Source: Chitinophagaceae bacterium UBA4407 (GTDB lineage: Bacteria; Bacteroidota; Bacteroidia; Chitinophagales; Chitinophagaceae). Taken from it: DNA of 47,355 nt. Positions 8,884-17,315 of this stretch are shown here, piece after piece. Each line of letters opens with the position of its first letter. The first letter of the stretch is position 1. The notes beneath the pieces are model-generated. The model saw only the letters and a program-made list of their open reading frames with translations, was not told where the DNA came from and made no database searches. The stretch spans positions 1 to 47,355 of the forward strand of contig DGQT01000033.1 of assembly GCA_002390845.1 (NCBI GenBank), read 5' to 3'. A program made the position numbers and the translations under genes.

Positions 8884-9339
8884 ATGCGACAAGTAAAAAA
8901 TGGTGATACTGTTAAAGTGCATTATCACGGAAAGCTGAACGACGGTACCACATTTGATTCTTCTGAAGGCCGCGAACCGCTTGAATTTGAAGTAGGTGCA
9001 GGTATGATGATACCGGGATTTGATGATGGCGTTAAAGGTATGGAAGCCGGAGAAAAGAAAACTTTGGTAATTGCTGCTGAAGATGCTTACGGGCCGGTGC
9101 AGGATGATATGTTTATGGAATTTCCGTTAGATCGTTTTCCTCCCGATATGAAGCCAGAAGTTGGTATGCCGCTTAATATGAGCGATGGGCAGGGTCAGCA
9201 GTTTCCTGTTGTAATTGCCAATGTAAAAGAAGAATCCGTGATATTGGATGCCAACCATCCACTTGCTGGCAAAGAGTTGATTTTCGATATTGAACTGGTA
9301 GAAATCTCCGGTGGTACGCCATTGATTATTATGCCGTAA
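8884..9339 (+). CDS. SlyD-like FKBP-type peptidyl-prolyl isomerase
   Basis: 151 residues, cytoplasmic. The FKBP half begins VKNGDTVKVHYHGKLNDG and continues through DSSEGREPLEFEVG and IPGFDDGVKGMEAGEKKTL; the inserted IF chaperone domain of SlyD-type proteins spans about residues 65-120 (YGPVQDDMFMEFP to LDANHPLAGKEL). It catalyses proline cis-trans isomerisation and assists folding. Unlike E. coli SlyD it lacks the C-terminal His/Cys metal-binding tail and ends in GGTPLIIMP. It stands alone between repeats and a terminator. The diverged FKBP protein at 17316 is a second, distant relative in the window. Confidence 0.9.
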   Translation: MRQVKNGDTVKVHYHGKLNDGTTFDSSEGREPLEFEVGAGMMIPGFDDGVKGMEAGEKKTLVIAAEDAYGPVQDDMFMEFPLDRFPPDMKPEVGMPLNMSDGQGQQFPVVIANVKEESVILDANHPLAGKELIFDIELVEISGGTPLIIMP

Positions 9340-9363
9340 GCCAAATTCTATAATGTAAGAATA

Positions 9364-9395
9364 AAAAAATCAGGGTTTTGTTACCCTGATTTTTT
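9364..9395. terminator. Strong bidirectional terminator hairpin
   Basis: AAAAAATCAGGGT (9364-9376) pairs perfectly with ACCCTGATTTTTT (9383-9395) over a 6-nt loop. A/T flanks let it work on both strands between the convergent SlyD-like gene and the membrane protein gene at 9449. Confidence 0.85.
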
Positions 9396-9448
9396 ATTTT
9401 GGTTAATCAACTTTTCAACAAATCAAGCAGTCAACTTTGCAACTTACC

Positions 9449-9991
9449 TTAACTTCTCAACCATCTTCCAAGCCACAAGCCGCATAAGGCCCAGCTTATA
9501 ATTGCATCAAAAAAATGTGCGTAAATACCAGGGTCCTGGTACCAGATATATTGGGTATATAACCCGTTAAGAAAAGCAATGATGCCTGTAAATAAAGTAG
9601 CCAGGAATATTGTTGCAAACTTTCGGTCGGGCATTTTTAACAGTATCCAGCAAAGCAGCCAAACAATTGCTATATCGGTAAGCAGCGTTCGCAGAATATT
9701 CACAGGCATGTTTGCATTAAGCGAATGGTGATAAGCAATAATTGCCCAGGGCTTGTCTGTTGAATTTTTTTGCAGTTTTTTATAGTCTTCAGTAGAAGCA
9801 CCCTCAGGCAACGTAGGCATAAAGTACCGGCCATCTTCATTAAAATTGGAACTGAGCATACTCATAATTGTGTCTTGTTTAGGAGTATACTGCTGACTGC
9901 TGCGGTGCAGTTGAAGTACAGTATTAGAAAGTGTTTGCCATACAAAAAGAATGATGGCACCGGTAACAACAGCTATTGTTATTTTTCTCAT
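9449..9991 (-). CDS. Small four-helix membrane protein of unknown function
   Basis: 180 residues. A first membrane helix (about 3-20) leads into an extracytoplasmic stretch of some 75 residues containing GRYFMPTLPEGASTEDY and KPWAIIAYHHSLNANMPVN, then three closely spaced helices (about 103-178). The pattern resembles conserved Bacteroidota hypotheticals, but I recognise no named domain. Its stop faces the SlyD-like gene across a shared terminator; upstream is a repeat element. No functional inference is justified. Confidence 0.7.
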   Translation of the reverse strand: MRKITIAVVTGAIILFVWQTLSNTVLQLHRSSQQYTPKQDTIMSMLSSNFNEDGRYFMPTLPEGASTEDYKKLQKNSTDKPWAIIAYHHSLNANMPVNILRTLLTDIAIVWLLCWILLKMPDRKFATIFLATLFTGIIAFLNGLYTQYIWYQDPGIYAHFFDAIISWALCGLWLGRWLRS

Positions 9992-10077
9992 ATCACTTAT
10001 TTTGGGGGTATTTGCAATTTATAAAAATTTAATTAAAACACTTAATATTTTTTAAGCATATTTTAATTAAATATTGT

Positions 10078-10234
10078 AGGCCAGCTTTACACCTAGTGGC
10101 ATCGCCTGTTGTGTCACTCACTTCTACGTTCGGAAGAAAAGGCAACAAGGCAAAGAGGCAACAGGCAAAGAGTTTTTCATTTTTTAAGGTTTGTTGTTTA
10201 CTGTGCACTGTTCATTCACTTTCAAATAGGGCTG
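10078..10234. repeat. Repeat copy with arm B only, Cargo 1
   Basis: Arm B reversed at 10108-10126, preceded by GGCATCGCCT. The interior is GGCAACA/GGCAAAGA 7-8-mers followed by a TGTTCATTCACT-type stretch, the same cargo as at 15956 and 20481. No arm A is found, so the copy is truncated. It fills most of the 308-bp gap 9992-10299. Confidence 0.65.
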
Positions 10235-10299
10235 AATAACTTTTACATGTGTTTAATCAGCTTCAATACACTTATTTTGCCTGATAAAAGTCAACATAA

Positions 10300-11544
10300 A
10301 TGCAACAATATAATTTTACCGTAGCAGAAAGATTTATGCGCTATGTGCAGGTAGATACACAAAGCGATCCTCAAAGTACCGCGTACCCCACTACTGAAAA
10401 GCAAAGGAATTTAAGTACGATTCTCGCAAAGGAATTATTGGCCATTGGTTTAAATGATGCACATACAGATGAATACGGATATGTATATGCAACCATTCCT
10501 GCCAATACAGAAAAAATTGTTCCGGTAATTTGTTTTTGCAGTCATATAGATACTGCTCCGGATTGTAGCGGCACCAACGTAAAACCTATAATGCACAAAC
10601 AATATAAAGGGGACGAGATTGTGCTGCCCGATGACCCGTTGCAGGTGATCAGCGCAAAAGACTATCCTTATTTAAAAAAACATATTGGCAACGATATTAT
10701 AACGGCAAGCGGGTTAACGCTGTTAGGCAGCGATGATAAAAGTGGCGTTGCTATAATTATGGATATGGCAAATTATTTATTGCAGCATCCCGAAGTAAAG
10801 CACGGCATTATAAAAGTATTGTTTACACCAGATGAAGAAGTTGGAAAAGGAACTGCCAAACTTGATCATGAAAAATTAAATGCTGATTTCGCTTATACAC
10901 TTGACGGGGGCGAAGCCGGAACTTTCGAAGATGAAACTTTTAGCGCCGATGGTGCAAGAATTACGGTGCATGGTGTAATAGCACACCCGGGTTATGCAAA
11001 AGATAAATTGGTAAATGCGCTGAAGATTACGGGTGAAATACTGGCTGCTTTACCAACTGGTGAATTTAGCCCCGAAACAACAAATGCGAGGGAAGGTTTT
11101 GTACATCCGGTAGCGGTGAATGGCATTGCAGAAAAAGTAACAATAGAATTTATTATAAGAGATTTTGTTACGGTGAATCTTGAAAAACATGAAGCAAGAT
11201 TAAAAGCAATTGCAGAAACGGTTTTGCATCGGCACCCAAAAGCAACCATGCAATTTGAAGTATGGGAGCAATACAGGAATATGAAAGAGATACTGGACCA
11301 GCATCCACAGGTTATAGCCAATGCTGCCGAAGCATATAAACGTGCCGGTTTAGAGGTTCGTAACGAACCAATACGTGGCGGCACCGATGGCAGCCGCCTG
11401 AGTTTTATGGGTTTGCCTTGCCCCAATATTTTTACCGGTATGCAGGCCATTCACAGTAAACATGAATGGGTTGGTGTTAAGGATATGGAGAAAGCTGTGG
11501 AGGTTTTAGTAAATCTTGTACAGGTATGGGAAGAAAACAGCTGA
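10300..11544 (+). CDS. pepT: Peptidase T (tripeptide aminopeptidase)
   Basis: 414 residues against about 408 in E. coli. A cytoplasmic di-zinc M20-family enzyme that removes the N-terminal residue of tripeptides. Visible residues: CSHIDTAPD with metal ligand His82 and Asp84, SDDKSG with Asp145, PDEEVGKG with catalytic Glu179 and ligand Glu180, LDGGEAG with Asp202, GGTDGS, and the C-terminal ligand His385 in AIHSKHEW. All ligands of the family are present at the expected spacing. The gene stands alone, bracketed by repeat elements. Confidence 0.97.
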   Translation: MQQYNFTVAERFMRYVQVDTQSDPQSTAYPTTEKQRNLSTILAKELLAIGLNDAHTDEYGYVYATIPANTEKIVPVICFCSHIDTAPDCSGTNVKPIMHKQYKGDEIVLPDDPLQVISAKDYPYLKKHIGNDIITASGLTLLGSDDKSGVAIIMDMANYLLQHPEVKHGIIKVLFTPDEEVGKGTAKLDHEKLNADFAYTLDGGEAGTFEDETFSADGARITVHGVIAHPGYAKDKLVNALKITGEILAALPTGEFSPETTNAREGFVHPVAVNGIAEKVTIEFIIRDFVTVNLEKHEARLKAIAETVLHRHPKATMQFEVWEQYRNMKEILDQHPQVIANAAEAYKRAGLEVRNEPIRGGTDGSRLSFMGLPCPNIFTGMQAIHSKHEWVGVKDMEKAVEVLVNLVQVWEENS

Positions 11545-11604
11545 TCATTGGTTTTCCTGAATTACATGTTGCCGGCGGCTGTTTAAGTTGAGTAAAGTTA
11601 AAAC

Positions 11605-11665
11605 TGTACAAGTGAGTGACACAACAAAAGCTTCATAATAATTCTATAGCCGGGTTCAATAATGT
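11605..11665 (+). repeat. Repeat half-unit, arm B forward
   Basis: TACAAGTGAGTGACACAAC at 11607-11625, then AAAGCTTCATAATA and an end AGCCGGGTTCAATAATG. Between pepT and the slipin gene. Confidence 0.75.
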
Positions 11666-11725
11666 ATAATATAATTTACTGTAAATACTAACTTATTCTC
11701 ATTACCTTTCCCAAAATTTACAACC

Positions 11726-12691
11726 ATGAATTTCGTTGATTTAATTTTTTCCAACTGGTGGATTTTAGTCATCATTTTTATCATCTTCAGTGGCCTGGTA
11801 ACAGTTAACCAGGGAACCATTGCCGTTATAACAATGTTTGGTAAATACCAGCGGTTGCTACGCCCCGGTTTGGGTTTTAAAATCCCGTTAATTGAGCAGA
11901 TTTATAAAAGGGTGAGTATTCAGAACCGCTCTGTGGAACTGGAGTTTCAGGCCGTAACTGTTGACCAGGCCAATGTGTATTTTAAAAGCATGCTGCTGTA
12001 CTCTGTAATTAACCAGGATGAAGAGAGTATTAAGAATGTGGCCTTTAAATTTATTACAGATAAAGACCTTATGCAGGCGTTGATCCGCACTGTAGAAGGC
12101 TCCATCCGTGCATTTGTGGCTACAAAAAAGCAGGCAGAAATATTATTGCAACGCAGGGAAATTGTTGAATATGTAAAAGAACAGATCGACCATTCGCTGC
12201 AGGAGTGGGGTTATCATTTGCAGGATCTGCAGATCAATGATATTACTTTCGACAAACAGATCATGGACAGTATGAGCCGTGTTGTTGCCAGTAACAATCT
12301 AAAAGCTGCTGCAGAAAATGAGGGTCAGGCCTTATTAATTACTAAAACAAAAGGTGCCGAAGCAGAAGGTAATGCTATAAAAATTGCGGCAGAAGCAGAA
12401 CGCGAAGCTGCCCGTTTACGTGGCCAGGGTGTTGCACTTTTCCGGGAAGAAGTGGCCAAGGGTATGAGCCAGGCTGCCGAGCAAATGAAACAAGCCAATC
12501 TTGATACGAATGTGATCTTGTTCAGCATGTGGACAGAAGCAATAAAGAACTTTGCTGAATTTGGAAAAGGCAATATGCTTTTCTTAGACGGTAGCCCTGA
12601 TGGTATGCAAAAAACCATGAAGCAGATTATGGGTATGGTGAAGATGGAAAAAGAAAGAGAAGATGAACACAGGCAAAAAATGAGTGAATAA
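11726..12691 (+). CDS. SPFH/Band 7 protein, slipin type
   Basis: 321 residues. One N-terminal membrane helix (about 9-27) is followed by the SPFH domain starting TVNQGTIAVITMFGKYQRLLRPGLGFKIP, written here only as its first and last parts, and ending near residue 200. An Ala/Glu-rich coiled coil (about 190-255, ENEGQALLITKTKGAEAEGN onward) drives oligomer formation. Such proteins form large membrane cages and scaffold or protect membrane protein complexes. There is no NfeD-family partner or protease next to it, which many slipins have. It stands alone, converging on the LytTR gene with a weak hairpin between. Confidence 0.88.
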   Translation: MNFVDLIFSNWWILVIIFIIFSGLVTVNQGTIAVITMFGKYQRLLRPGLGFKIPLIEQIYKRVSIQNRSVELEFQAVTVDQANVYFKSMLLYSVINQDEESIKNVAFKFITDKDLMQALIRTVEGSIRAFVATKKQAEILLQRREIVEYVKEQIDHSLQEWGYHLQDLQINDITFDKQIMDSMSRVVASNNLKAAAENEGQALLITKTKGAEAEGNAIKIAAEAEREAARLRGQGVALFREEVAKGMSQAAEQMKQANLDTNVILFSMWTEAIKNFAEFGKGNMLFLDGSPDGMQKTMKQIMGMVKMEKEREDEHRQKMSE

Positions 12692-12721
12692 TTTTACAGT
12701 AACGATCTATCAATAAAAAGC

Positions 12722-12746
12722 CAGCACATGAAAATGCTGTTTTTTT
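12722..12746. terminator. Weak terminator between convergent genes
   Basis: CAGCA (12722-12726) and TGCTG (12735-12739) with A-run before and T-run after, so it could serve both the slipin and the LytTR gene. Short stem. Confidence 0.5.
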
Positions 12747-12755
12747 ATGCCGGTA

Positions 12756-13496
12756 TTATTGCAGCAACATCTTTTTTATTTCATCCCATTTTCGGCGCGA
12801 TACTTCTACTTCACTGCCATCTGTAAGCTGAAGATTGTGATCGTTTGTTATTGAACTGATATATTTTTTATTTACAAGGTGGGCCCTGTGAATGCGGTGA
12901 AAGCCTTGCTCAGCAAGCAATTCATCGTATTCTTTTAATGTACGCGATGTAATAACTGTTTTCTTTCCCTGCAAAAATATTTTGGTATAATTGCCTGTAG
13001 CTTCGCACCGGATAATTTCATTGGTGGGGTAAAAATAAGTGCCATCTGTTGTGGCCACGGCAAGTTTATAATCGTTCTCTTCTTTCTTTAAATTCTGAAG
13101 CAGGTTTTCGTAACGTGCTTTATTATCTTCGGCAGATCTTCTTTTTTCTGTAAAGCGTTCCACTGCACTTTGCAGTTCCGAAACATCAACAGGCTTTAAT
13201 AAATAATCAAGTGCACTGTAGCGTATTGCTTTAATGGCATAATGATCGTAAGCTGTAATAAAAATAACTTCAAAAGGGTGCGAAGGAAATTTTTCAAGCA
13301 CATCAAAGCCACTCATCAAAGGCATTTCAATATCCAGGAAAACAAGATCAGGTTTTATTGTTTTAATGGCGTGCAGGCCATCTGCTGCGCCAATACTCAA
13401 ATGAAGTTCAGTAATAGCTGGAATATATTGCTGTACCAGTATGCGTACCACATTTGCAGCGCTTTCTTCATCGTCAATAATCAGTGCTTTGATCAT
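12756..13496 (-). CDS. LytTR-family response regulator, orphan
   Basis: 246 residues. Receiver domain with acid pair DD at 8-9, phospho-acceptor Asp55 in VFLDIEMPLMSGFD and the ITAYDHYAIKAI block; the conserved Lys sits in YLLKPVD. A LytTR DNA-binding domain occupies about 146-246, with IIRCEATGNYTKIFL, RTLKEYDELL and FHRIHRAHLVNKKYISS. In Bacteroidota the partner is usually a LytS/AgrC-like kinase (His_kinase domain) encoded next door; none is present here, so the kinase must be elsewhere. Target sites of LytTR proteins are direct repeats, unlike the palindromes at 2986 and 26574. Confidence 0.93.
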   Translation of the reverse strand: MIKALIIDDEESAANVVRILVQQYIPAITELHLSIGAADGLHAIKTIKPDLVFLDIEMPLMSGFDVLEKFPSHPFEVIFITAYDHYAIKAIRYSALDYLLKPVDVSELQSAVERFTEKRRSAEDNKARYENLLQNLKKEENDYKLAVATTDGTYFYPTNEIIRCEATGNYTKIFLQGKKTVITSRTLKEYDELLAEQGFHRIHRAHLVNKKYISSITNDHNLQLTDGSEVEVSRRKWDEIKKMLLQ

Positions 13497-13540
13497 GCGA
13501 TAAAATTATATAAAAAATAAGCGCGGCAGTATTGTTATAC

Positions 13541-13863
13541 ATTTTTATGTACCGGGCTATAGAATATGAATAAGGCTTTTGTTGCGTCGCACACTTCGGG
13601 GGTTGGATTATATAATGGGCTTTTACCTAAGCAAAGATTTAAGCGAACAAAATACAATTAACCGCAGAGGCACAAAGGCGCAGAGCAATTGTATTGTCTT
13701 TGCGCCTCTGCGGTTAAAATTGGTTTGCGCTACGCTTCGGTAAAATATCATAGTTCGATAATATTGAGCGAAGCCGAAATACGCTCACCACTGTTCCAAC
13801 AGTACAAGTGAGTGACACAAGGGACGATGCCATAAAAACCCAAAGCCGGTTTCAAAAAAAATA
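13541..13863. repeat. Full intergenic repeat, arms A and B, Cargo 4
   Basis: Occupies most of the 410-bp gap. Outer end ACCGGGC, arm A reversed at 13582-13592, arm B forward at 13803-13820, right end GCCGGTTTCAAAAAAAA. Interior includes the hairpin at 13658-13717 and a second imperfect inverted repeat around CTTCGGTAAAATATC. No gene. Confidence 0.75.
13658..13717. repeat. 20-bp inverted repeat nested in the intergenic repeat
   Basis: TTAACCGCAGAGGCACAAAG (13658-13677) pairs with CTTTGCGCCTCTGCGGTTAA (13698-13717) with one mismatch. The CCGCAGAGGCGCAAAG word is a common simple repeat in environmental Bacteroidota genomes. Confidence 0.85.
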
Positions 13864-13907
13864 TTTCGAATTGAAATTAAATGCATGTTGCATTAATAAA
13901 GTAACGA

Positions 13908-15146
13908 TTAGCTCTTTACCAGCTTGTACACCGCGCCTTTAAAACCCGCTTTTGTATTCAGTACACCAAGGATATACAATTCATTGTTTTCATCTTTATC
14001 GAAACTGATTATCAGCAATGGATCGGCAGGTTTATTAACTATCTTAAGCGATTGCCTTGCCCATTCGCCGTTTGTATTTTTGGTAAGCGAGAACAGGCTT
14101 CCGTTATAATCTGCAAAAACATATTTGCCATTTAAAGATGAAAGGTTTTTTCCATAATAAAAGCTTCCGCCAACAACGCATATTCCAACTTCACGATTGT
14201 ATGTATTAAGCGGTGCAACAAAACCTGCTGTTTCTTTTGCGCTTGTTTGAACTACCAATGTATCGCCTTCTTGTATGGGCCAGCCATAGTTGCCACCTTT
14301 TGTAATAATGTCAACTTCTTCGCGAAGTTTATCTCCAACTTCTCCGCCAATCAATACATGCGACTGCGGATCAAAAGAAAAGCGCCAAAATCTTCTTAAG
14401 CCGTAAGCCCAGATTTCTGGTCTTGTATTTTTAACACCAACAAAAGGGTTGTCGGCAGGAATGGCGTAAGGTGTTTTATTTACATCGATGCGCAAGACCT
14501 TTCCCAGCAATGAATTTAAGTCCTGCCCTTTTCGTTCGTTTAGCGGCGTGTGGTTATCGCCGATAGAAACATACAAATATCCATCGGGTCCAAAGGCGAT
14601 CTGGCAGGCATCATGATCAACCCCGTGCCCCTGTATTTCAAGTATTCTGTGTTCACTTGAAAGTATGGCACTGTCGGCGTTTTCGGTGCTCACAGTGAAT
14701 TCAGAAACCACCAGGGTGCAGCTATTTGTGTCGATCAAAGCAGGTGCATTATAGCAAACGTAAAATTTCTTATTGCTTGCAAATTGAGGATGGAAAGTAA
14801 AACCAAACATGGCCCTTACTTCTGAGGATGTATCTTTCTGCTCAAGCTTACTTCTTACATCCAGGAATGGTTGTGGCAATACAGTTCCATTTTTTGATAC
14901 CATGATTTTGCCGCTAAGGTCAGCGATAAATAACCGGTGCGTATCATCGGGTGCTGCTTCCATTTCTACGGGAAAATTAATAGCATTGGTAACAAGCTGC
15001 AATTGTACTGACTGAGATGTATCTGCAACTAAGGGTGCATCCGCGGTTTCTTTATCTTTTGAGCTATTTAAATTGCAGGAAGCGAGAGAAAAAAACAATA
15101 TAGCTGCAACAAAAGCGATAGAGTAAATTTTGAATGAAAATTTCAT
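13908..15146 (-). CDS. PQQ-dependent sugar (aldose) dehydrogenase, lipoprotein
   Basis: 412 residues from the ATG at 15146; an in-frame ATG at 15170 would add eight residues before a clear lipoprotein signal MKFSFKIYS to LASC with the modified Cys at 24, so the later start is preferred. The body is the six-bladed propeller of soluble aldose dehydrogenases (GSDH family): FPVEMEAAPDDTHRLFIADL, GHGVDHDACQIAFGPDGYLY, VSIGDNHTP, LLGKVLRIDVN, AYGLRRFWRFSFDP, and GGNYGWP. It oxidises aldoses to lactones in the periplasm. The small haem-binding protein encoded 170 nt upstream on the same strand is a natural electron acceptor. PQQ synthesis genes are not in the window, so the cofactor is inferred from the family. 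Confidence 0.85.
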   Translation of the reverse strand: MKFSFKIYSIAFVAAILFFSLASCNLNSSKDKETADAPLVADTSQSVQLQLVTNAINFPVEMEAAPDDTHRLFIADLSGKIMVSKNGTVLPQPFLDVRSKLEQKDTSSEVRAMFGFTFHPQFASNKKFYVCYNAPALIDTNSCTLVVSEFTVSTENADSAILSSEHRILEIQGHGVDHDACQIAFGPDGYLYVSIGDNHTPLNERKGQDLNSLLGKVLRIDVNKTPYAIPADNPFVGVKNTRPEIWAYGLRRFWRFSFDPQSHVLIGGEVGDKLREEVDIITKGGNYGWPIQEGDTLVVQTSAKETAGFVAPLNTYNREVGICVVGGSFYYGKNLSSLNGKYVFADYNGSLFSLTKNTNGEWARQSLKIVNKPADPLLIISFDKDENNELYILGVLNTKAGFKGAVYKLVKS

Positions 15147-15317
15147 TTGTGGCACGGTTTTAAAAGGCAATGCGGAAATTTTTATATTTATTAGAAGACT
15201 AAAAGTATTCTTTTATTTTAAGTACTTTGTTTCTTTCTGTTCATGCAATAGATAGGTAATAGCTGCCTGTAAAAGATTTTTCATTTCAAAAGAACATAAC
15301 TCAAAAAGGCATTCAGA

Positions 15318-15824
15318 TTACTCTTCAGGTGGGCGCGGGCCACGTTTCATTACAAGACTGTCTGCCGGGTACTTTGCTTTCATTTGGTTTCTTATATCCT
15401 CAGACCAGTTGGTCAATGTTTTTTTCTCGGAATCGGTAAGTTTTGCATTGGTATGAATAAGTGTATACGAGGACAGTGGCATTTCGCCCTCATCAATTTG
15501 CTTTTTAAATTCTTCGAGTTTGTGGTATTGTTTTGCCGGCGCATAAGAAGCGAATTCATTGAAATTAATTTCCCCTTTGCCTTCCTGAATATGATCGTTA
15601 AGCCACCATGCAACGGGCTGTACATTCGCATACCACGGATATATTGTGTTGTTGCTGTGGCAATCGCTACATGCTTTATTTAAAATATTCGAAACGTCAA
15701 CAGGTACTTTATAAATGGTAGAGATGTCTGCAGTTTGGGGTTTCGCACTTTCATTTCGTTCCGGATGAATGAATTGTATGGCTACAAAAACCACAAGTAA
15801 TAAAAGTAAAAGTTTCTTTTTCAT
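15318..15824 (-). CDS. Small haem-binding (Haem_bd) periplasmic protein
   Basis: 168 residues from the ATG at 15824, which puts an N-terminal membrane/signal segment (MKKKLLLLLLVVFVAIQF) at the very start; the longer frame to 15866 adds 14 unlikely residues. The c-type haem site is ACSDCHSNNTIYPWY with CSDCH at 52-56, followed by PVAWWLNDHIQEGKGEINF and the GEMPLSSY block that may supply the Met ligand. This order matches the Haem_bd family of Bacteroidota. It is likely tethered in the periplasm and carries electrons. It is transcribed in the same direction as, and just upstream of, the PQQ-type sugar dehydrogenase. Confidence 0.87.
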   Translation of the reverse strand: MKKKLLLLLLVVFVAIQFIHPERNESAKPQTADISTIYKVPVDVSNILNKACSDCHSNNTIYPWYANVQPVAWWLNDHIQEGKGEINFNEFASYAPAKQYHKLEEFKKQIDEGEMPLSSYTLIHTNAKLTDSEKKTLTNWSEDIRNQMKAKYPADSLVMKRGPRPPEE

Positions 15825-15955
15825 AAAATATAAAGGGGTATTTAATAAGCAGGTAAAACTATTCAAATGAAATGGAATTGCAATTATGTTTCTTGCCGGT
15901 TCGGTTATCGTCCGGTAATTAAAAATATTGTGAGTTTCAGAAACTGATTAAATTA

Positions 15956-16231
15956 TTTTTTATGTAACAAGCTTTAGTGTTTCATGGTATCGTCTGTTGT
16001 GTCACTCACTTGTACGTTCGGAAAAACAGGCAACAAGGCAAAGAGACAAAAGGCAAATAGTATTTCATTGTTCACTATTCACTGGTCACTTACATTCTTC
16101 AGTACAAGTGTAGGATGCCGAAACGAGTTCGGTAAAGGCTGCCAGGCTTCGCTTAAATGTCGCCATGAAAACAGAACTTCGAAACGAGCGTGGCAACAAA
16201 AGCATCATTTATGATTTGCTGTTGGGCTCAA
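15956..16231. repeat. Full intergenic repeat, arms B and split A, Cargo 1
   Basis: Arm B reversed at 15996-16014, then GGCAACAAGGCAAAGAG cargo and a TTCACT-rich stretch to 16100, then TACAAGTGTAGGATGCC and the split form of arm A to about 16206 (GGCAACAAAAGC), right end GTTGGGCTCAACA. Fills the 381-423 bp gap. No gene. Confidence 0.7.
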
Positions 16232-16247
16232 CATTGTATTATTTTTT

Positions 16248-17306
16248 TTAAATTCTGTGGGTAGGTTTTGGATAGCCCGGCTTAAATGCTGAAAGACTTT
16301 GCTGAATTATTTTGCAACCAGACTGTGTTTCTGTTTCGTTAATGGCTTCTGTAATAAGTTGTGTGATTTTCTGAGGTTCTGTTTGAACACGTATGTTGAT
16401 AAGCAACGCTGCTGATGCTCCTGGTTCTTTTTCGATGATAACAGGAGGTTGCATATTTGATGTGAAACTGATCTTTGTTACGCCATTAATTAAAAATTTT
16501 AAATGGCCGGTTGCATACTGATGAGCAGTTATTTTTTTATATATGGTATTGATCAGTTCTTCGGCCTGCTGCAATGCATTGTTGCTGCTACTGTATATTT
16601 CAAGTTCCTGGTCGAACCATGCCAGCCTGGCTTCGCCTTCGGCATAAATATCATAATCAATATTAAGTGATTGTAGTATAGCAGCAGACTGGTAATGCTT
16701 CAATGTATACAACCAGTGTTTTATGCTGCTTTCGTTAAATGAATTTTGATATAGCAATATTTTGTTGCCATACTTTTCCTGCATGAGTTTTTTTATTGCA
16801 GATAAAACTTCGTTGCTGATGAGATCAATTTTATTAATAACAATAATACCTGCATCTTCCAGTTGTTTCAGGTAAATATAATTTACTGTTTCATCGAATG
16901 AATTTGTGTTGCTGTTTAAGATTATTTGAAGCAGGCGTACATCAGTAAATGTAGAAACTGTAACCTGTGTATTGGGGCGAAACTGTAATAAAGGTTTTAA
17001 AACTGTTGCAACAATATCGGTGCAGGAACCTACAGATTCAGCGAAAATAATTTCAGTATCATTTGCTTCAATAAGTGATTGGATAGCATTGTCAAGATCG
17101 TTGTAATTACAACAGAAACATCCATTAATCACCTGCCTGTTTGGTATATTCAGATTTTTAAATAGATCACCATCTACCAGCCTTATGCCCTGGTCGTTTG
17201 TTATTACGCCTGTTTTTATTCCCTGTTGCAATAATGTGTTGGCTGCATTTTGTATGGCTGTAGTTTTACCACTGCCCAAAAAACCACTTAATAAATGTAT
17301 TTTCAT
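16248..17306 (-). CDS. CobW/COG0523-type GTPase (metal chaperone)
   Basis: 352 residues, cytoplasmic. P-loop GFLGSGKT at 8-15, the metal-binding CxCC motif in NGCFCCN (Cys63, Cys65, Cys66), and guanine motif NKID at 158-161, all in normal order. The C-terminal CobW_C-like part is recognisable but diverged (AEGEARLAWFDQELEIY). COG0523 GTPases deliver zinc, cobalt or iron to client proteins. The gene starts 9 nt after the FKBP/SlyD-like gene, so the two form an operon; SlyD working with the GTPase HypB in nickel delivery is the known parallel. The client metalloenzyme is not next to it. Metal and client are unknown. Confidence 0.88.
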   Translation of the reverse strand: MKIHLLSGFLGSGKTTAIQNAANTLLQQGIKTGVITNDQGIRLVDGDLFKNLNIPNRQVINGCFCCNYNDLDNAIQSLIEANDTEIIFAESVGSCTDIVATVLKPLLQFRPNTQVTVSTFTDVRLLQIILNSNTNSFDETVNYIYLKQLEDAGIIVINKIDLISNEVLSAIKKLMQEKYGNKILLYQNSFNESSIKHWLYTLKHYQSAAILQSLNIDYDIYAEGEARLAWFDQELEIYSSSNNALQQAEELINTIYKKITAHQYATGHLKFLINGVTKISFTSNMQPPVIIEKEPGASAALLINIRVQTEPQKITQLITEAINETETQSGCKIIQQSLSAFKPGYPKPTHRI

Positions 17307-17315
17307 GGTAAGATT

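Noticed and set aside
10992..11450. 152-codon antisense frame in pepT
   Set aside because: Shadow of pepT; the sense frame carries all metal ligands.
12756..13496. LytTR regulator as the protein binding the palindromes at 2986 and 26574
   Set aside because: LytTR domains normally bind direct repeats about 10-11 bp apart, not a 15-bp palindrome, so there is no support for the link.
13658..13717. Strong hairpin taken as a terminator of the LytTR or sugar dehydrogenase gene
   Set aside because: It has no T-run, lies inside a repeat copy between genes reading the same way, and its word is a common simple repeat.
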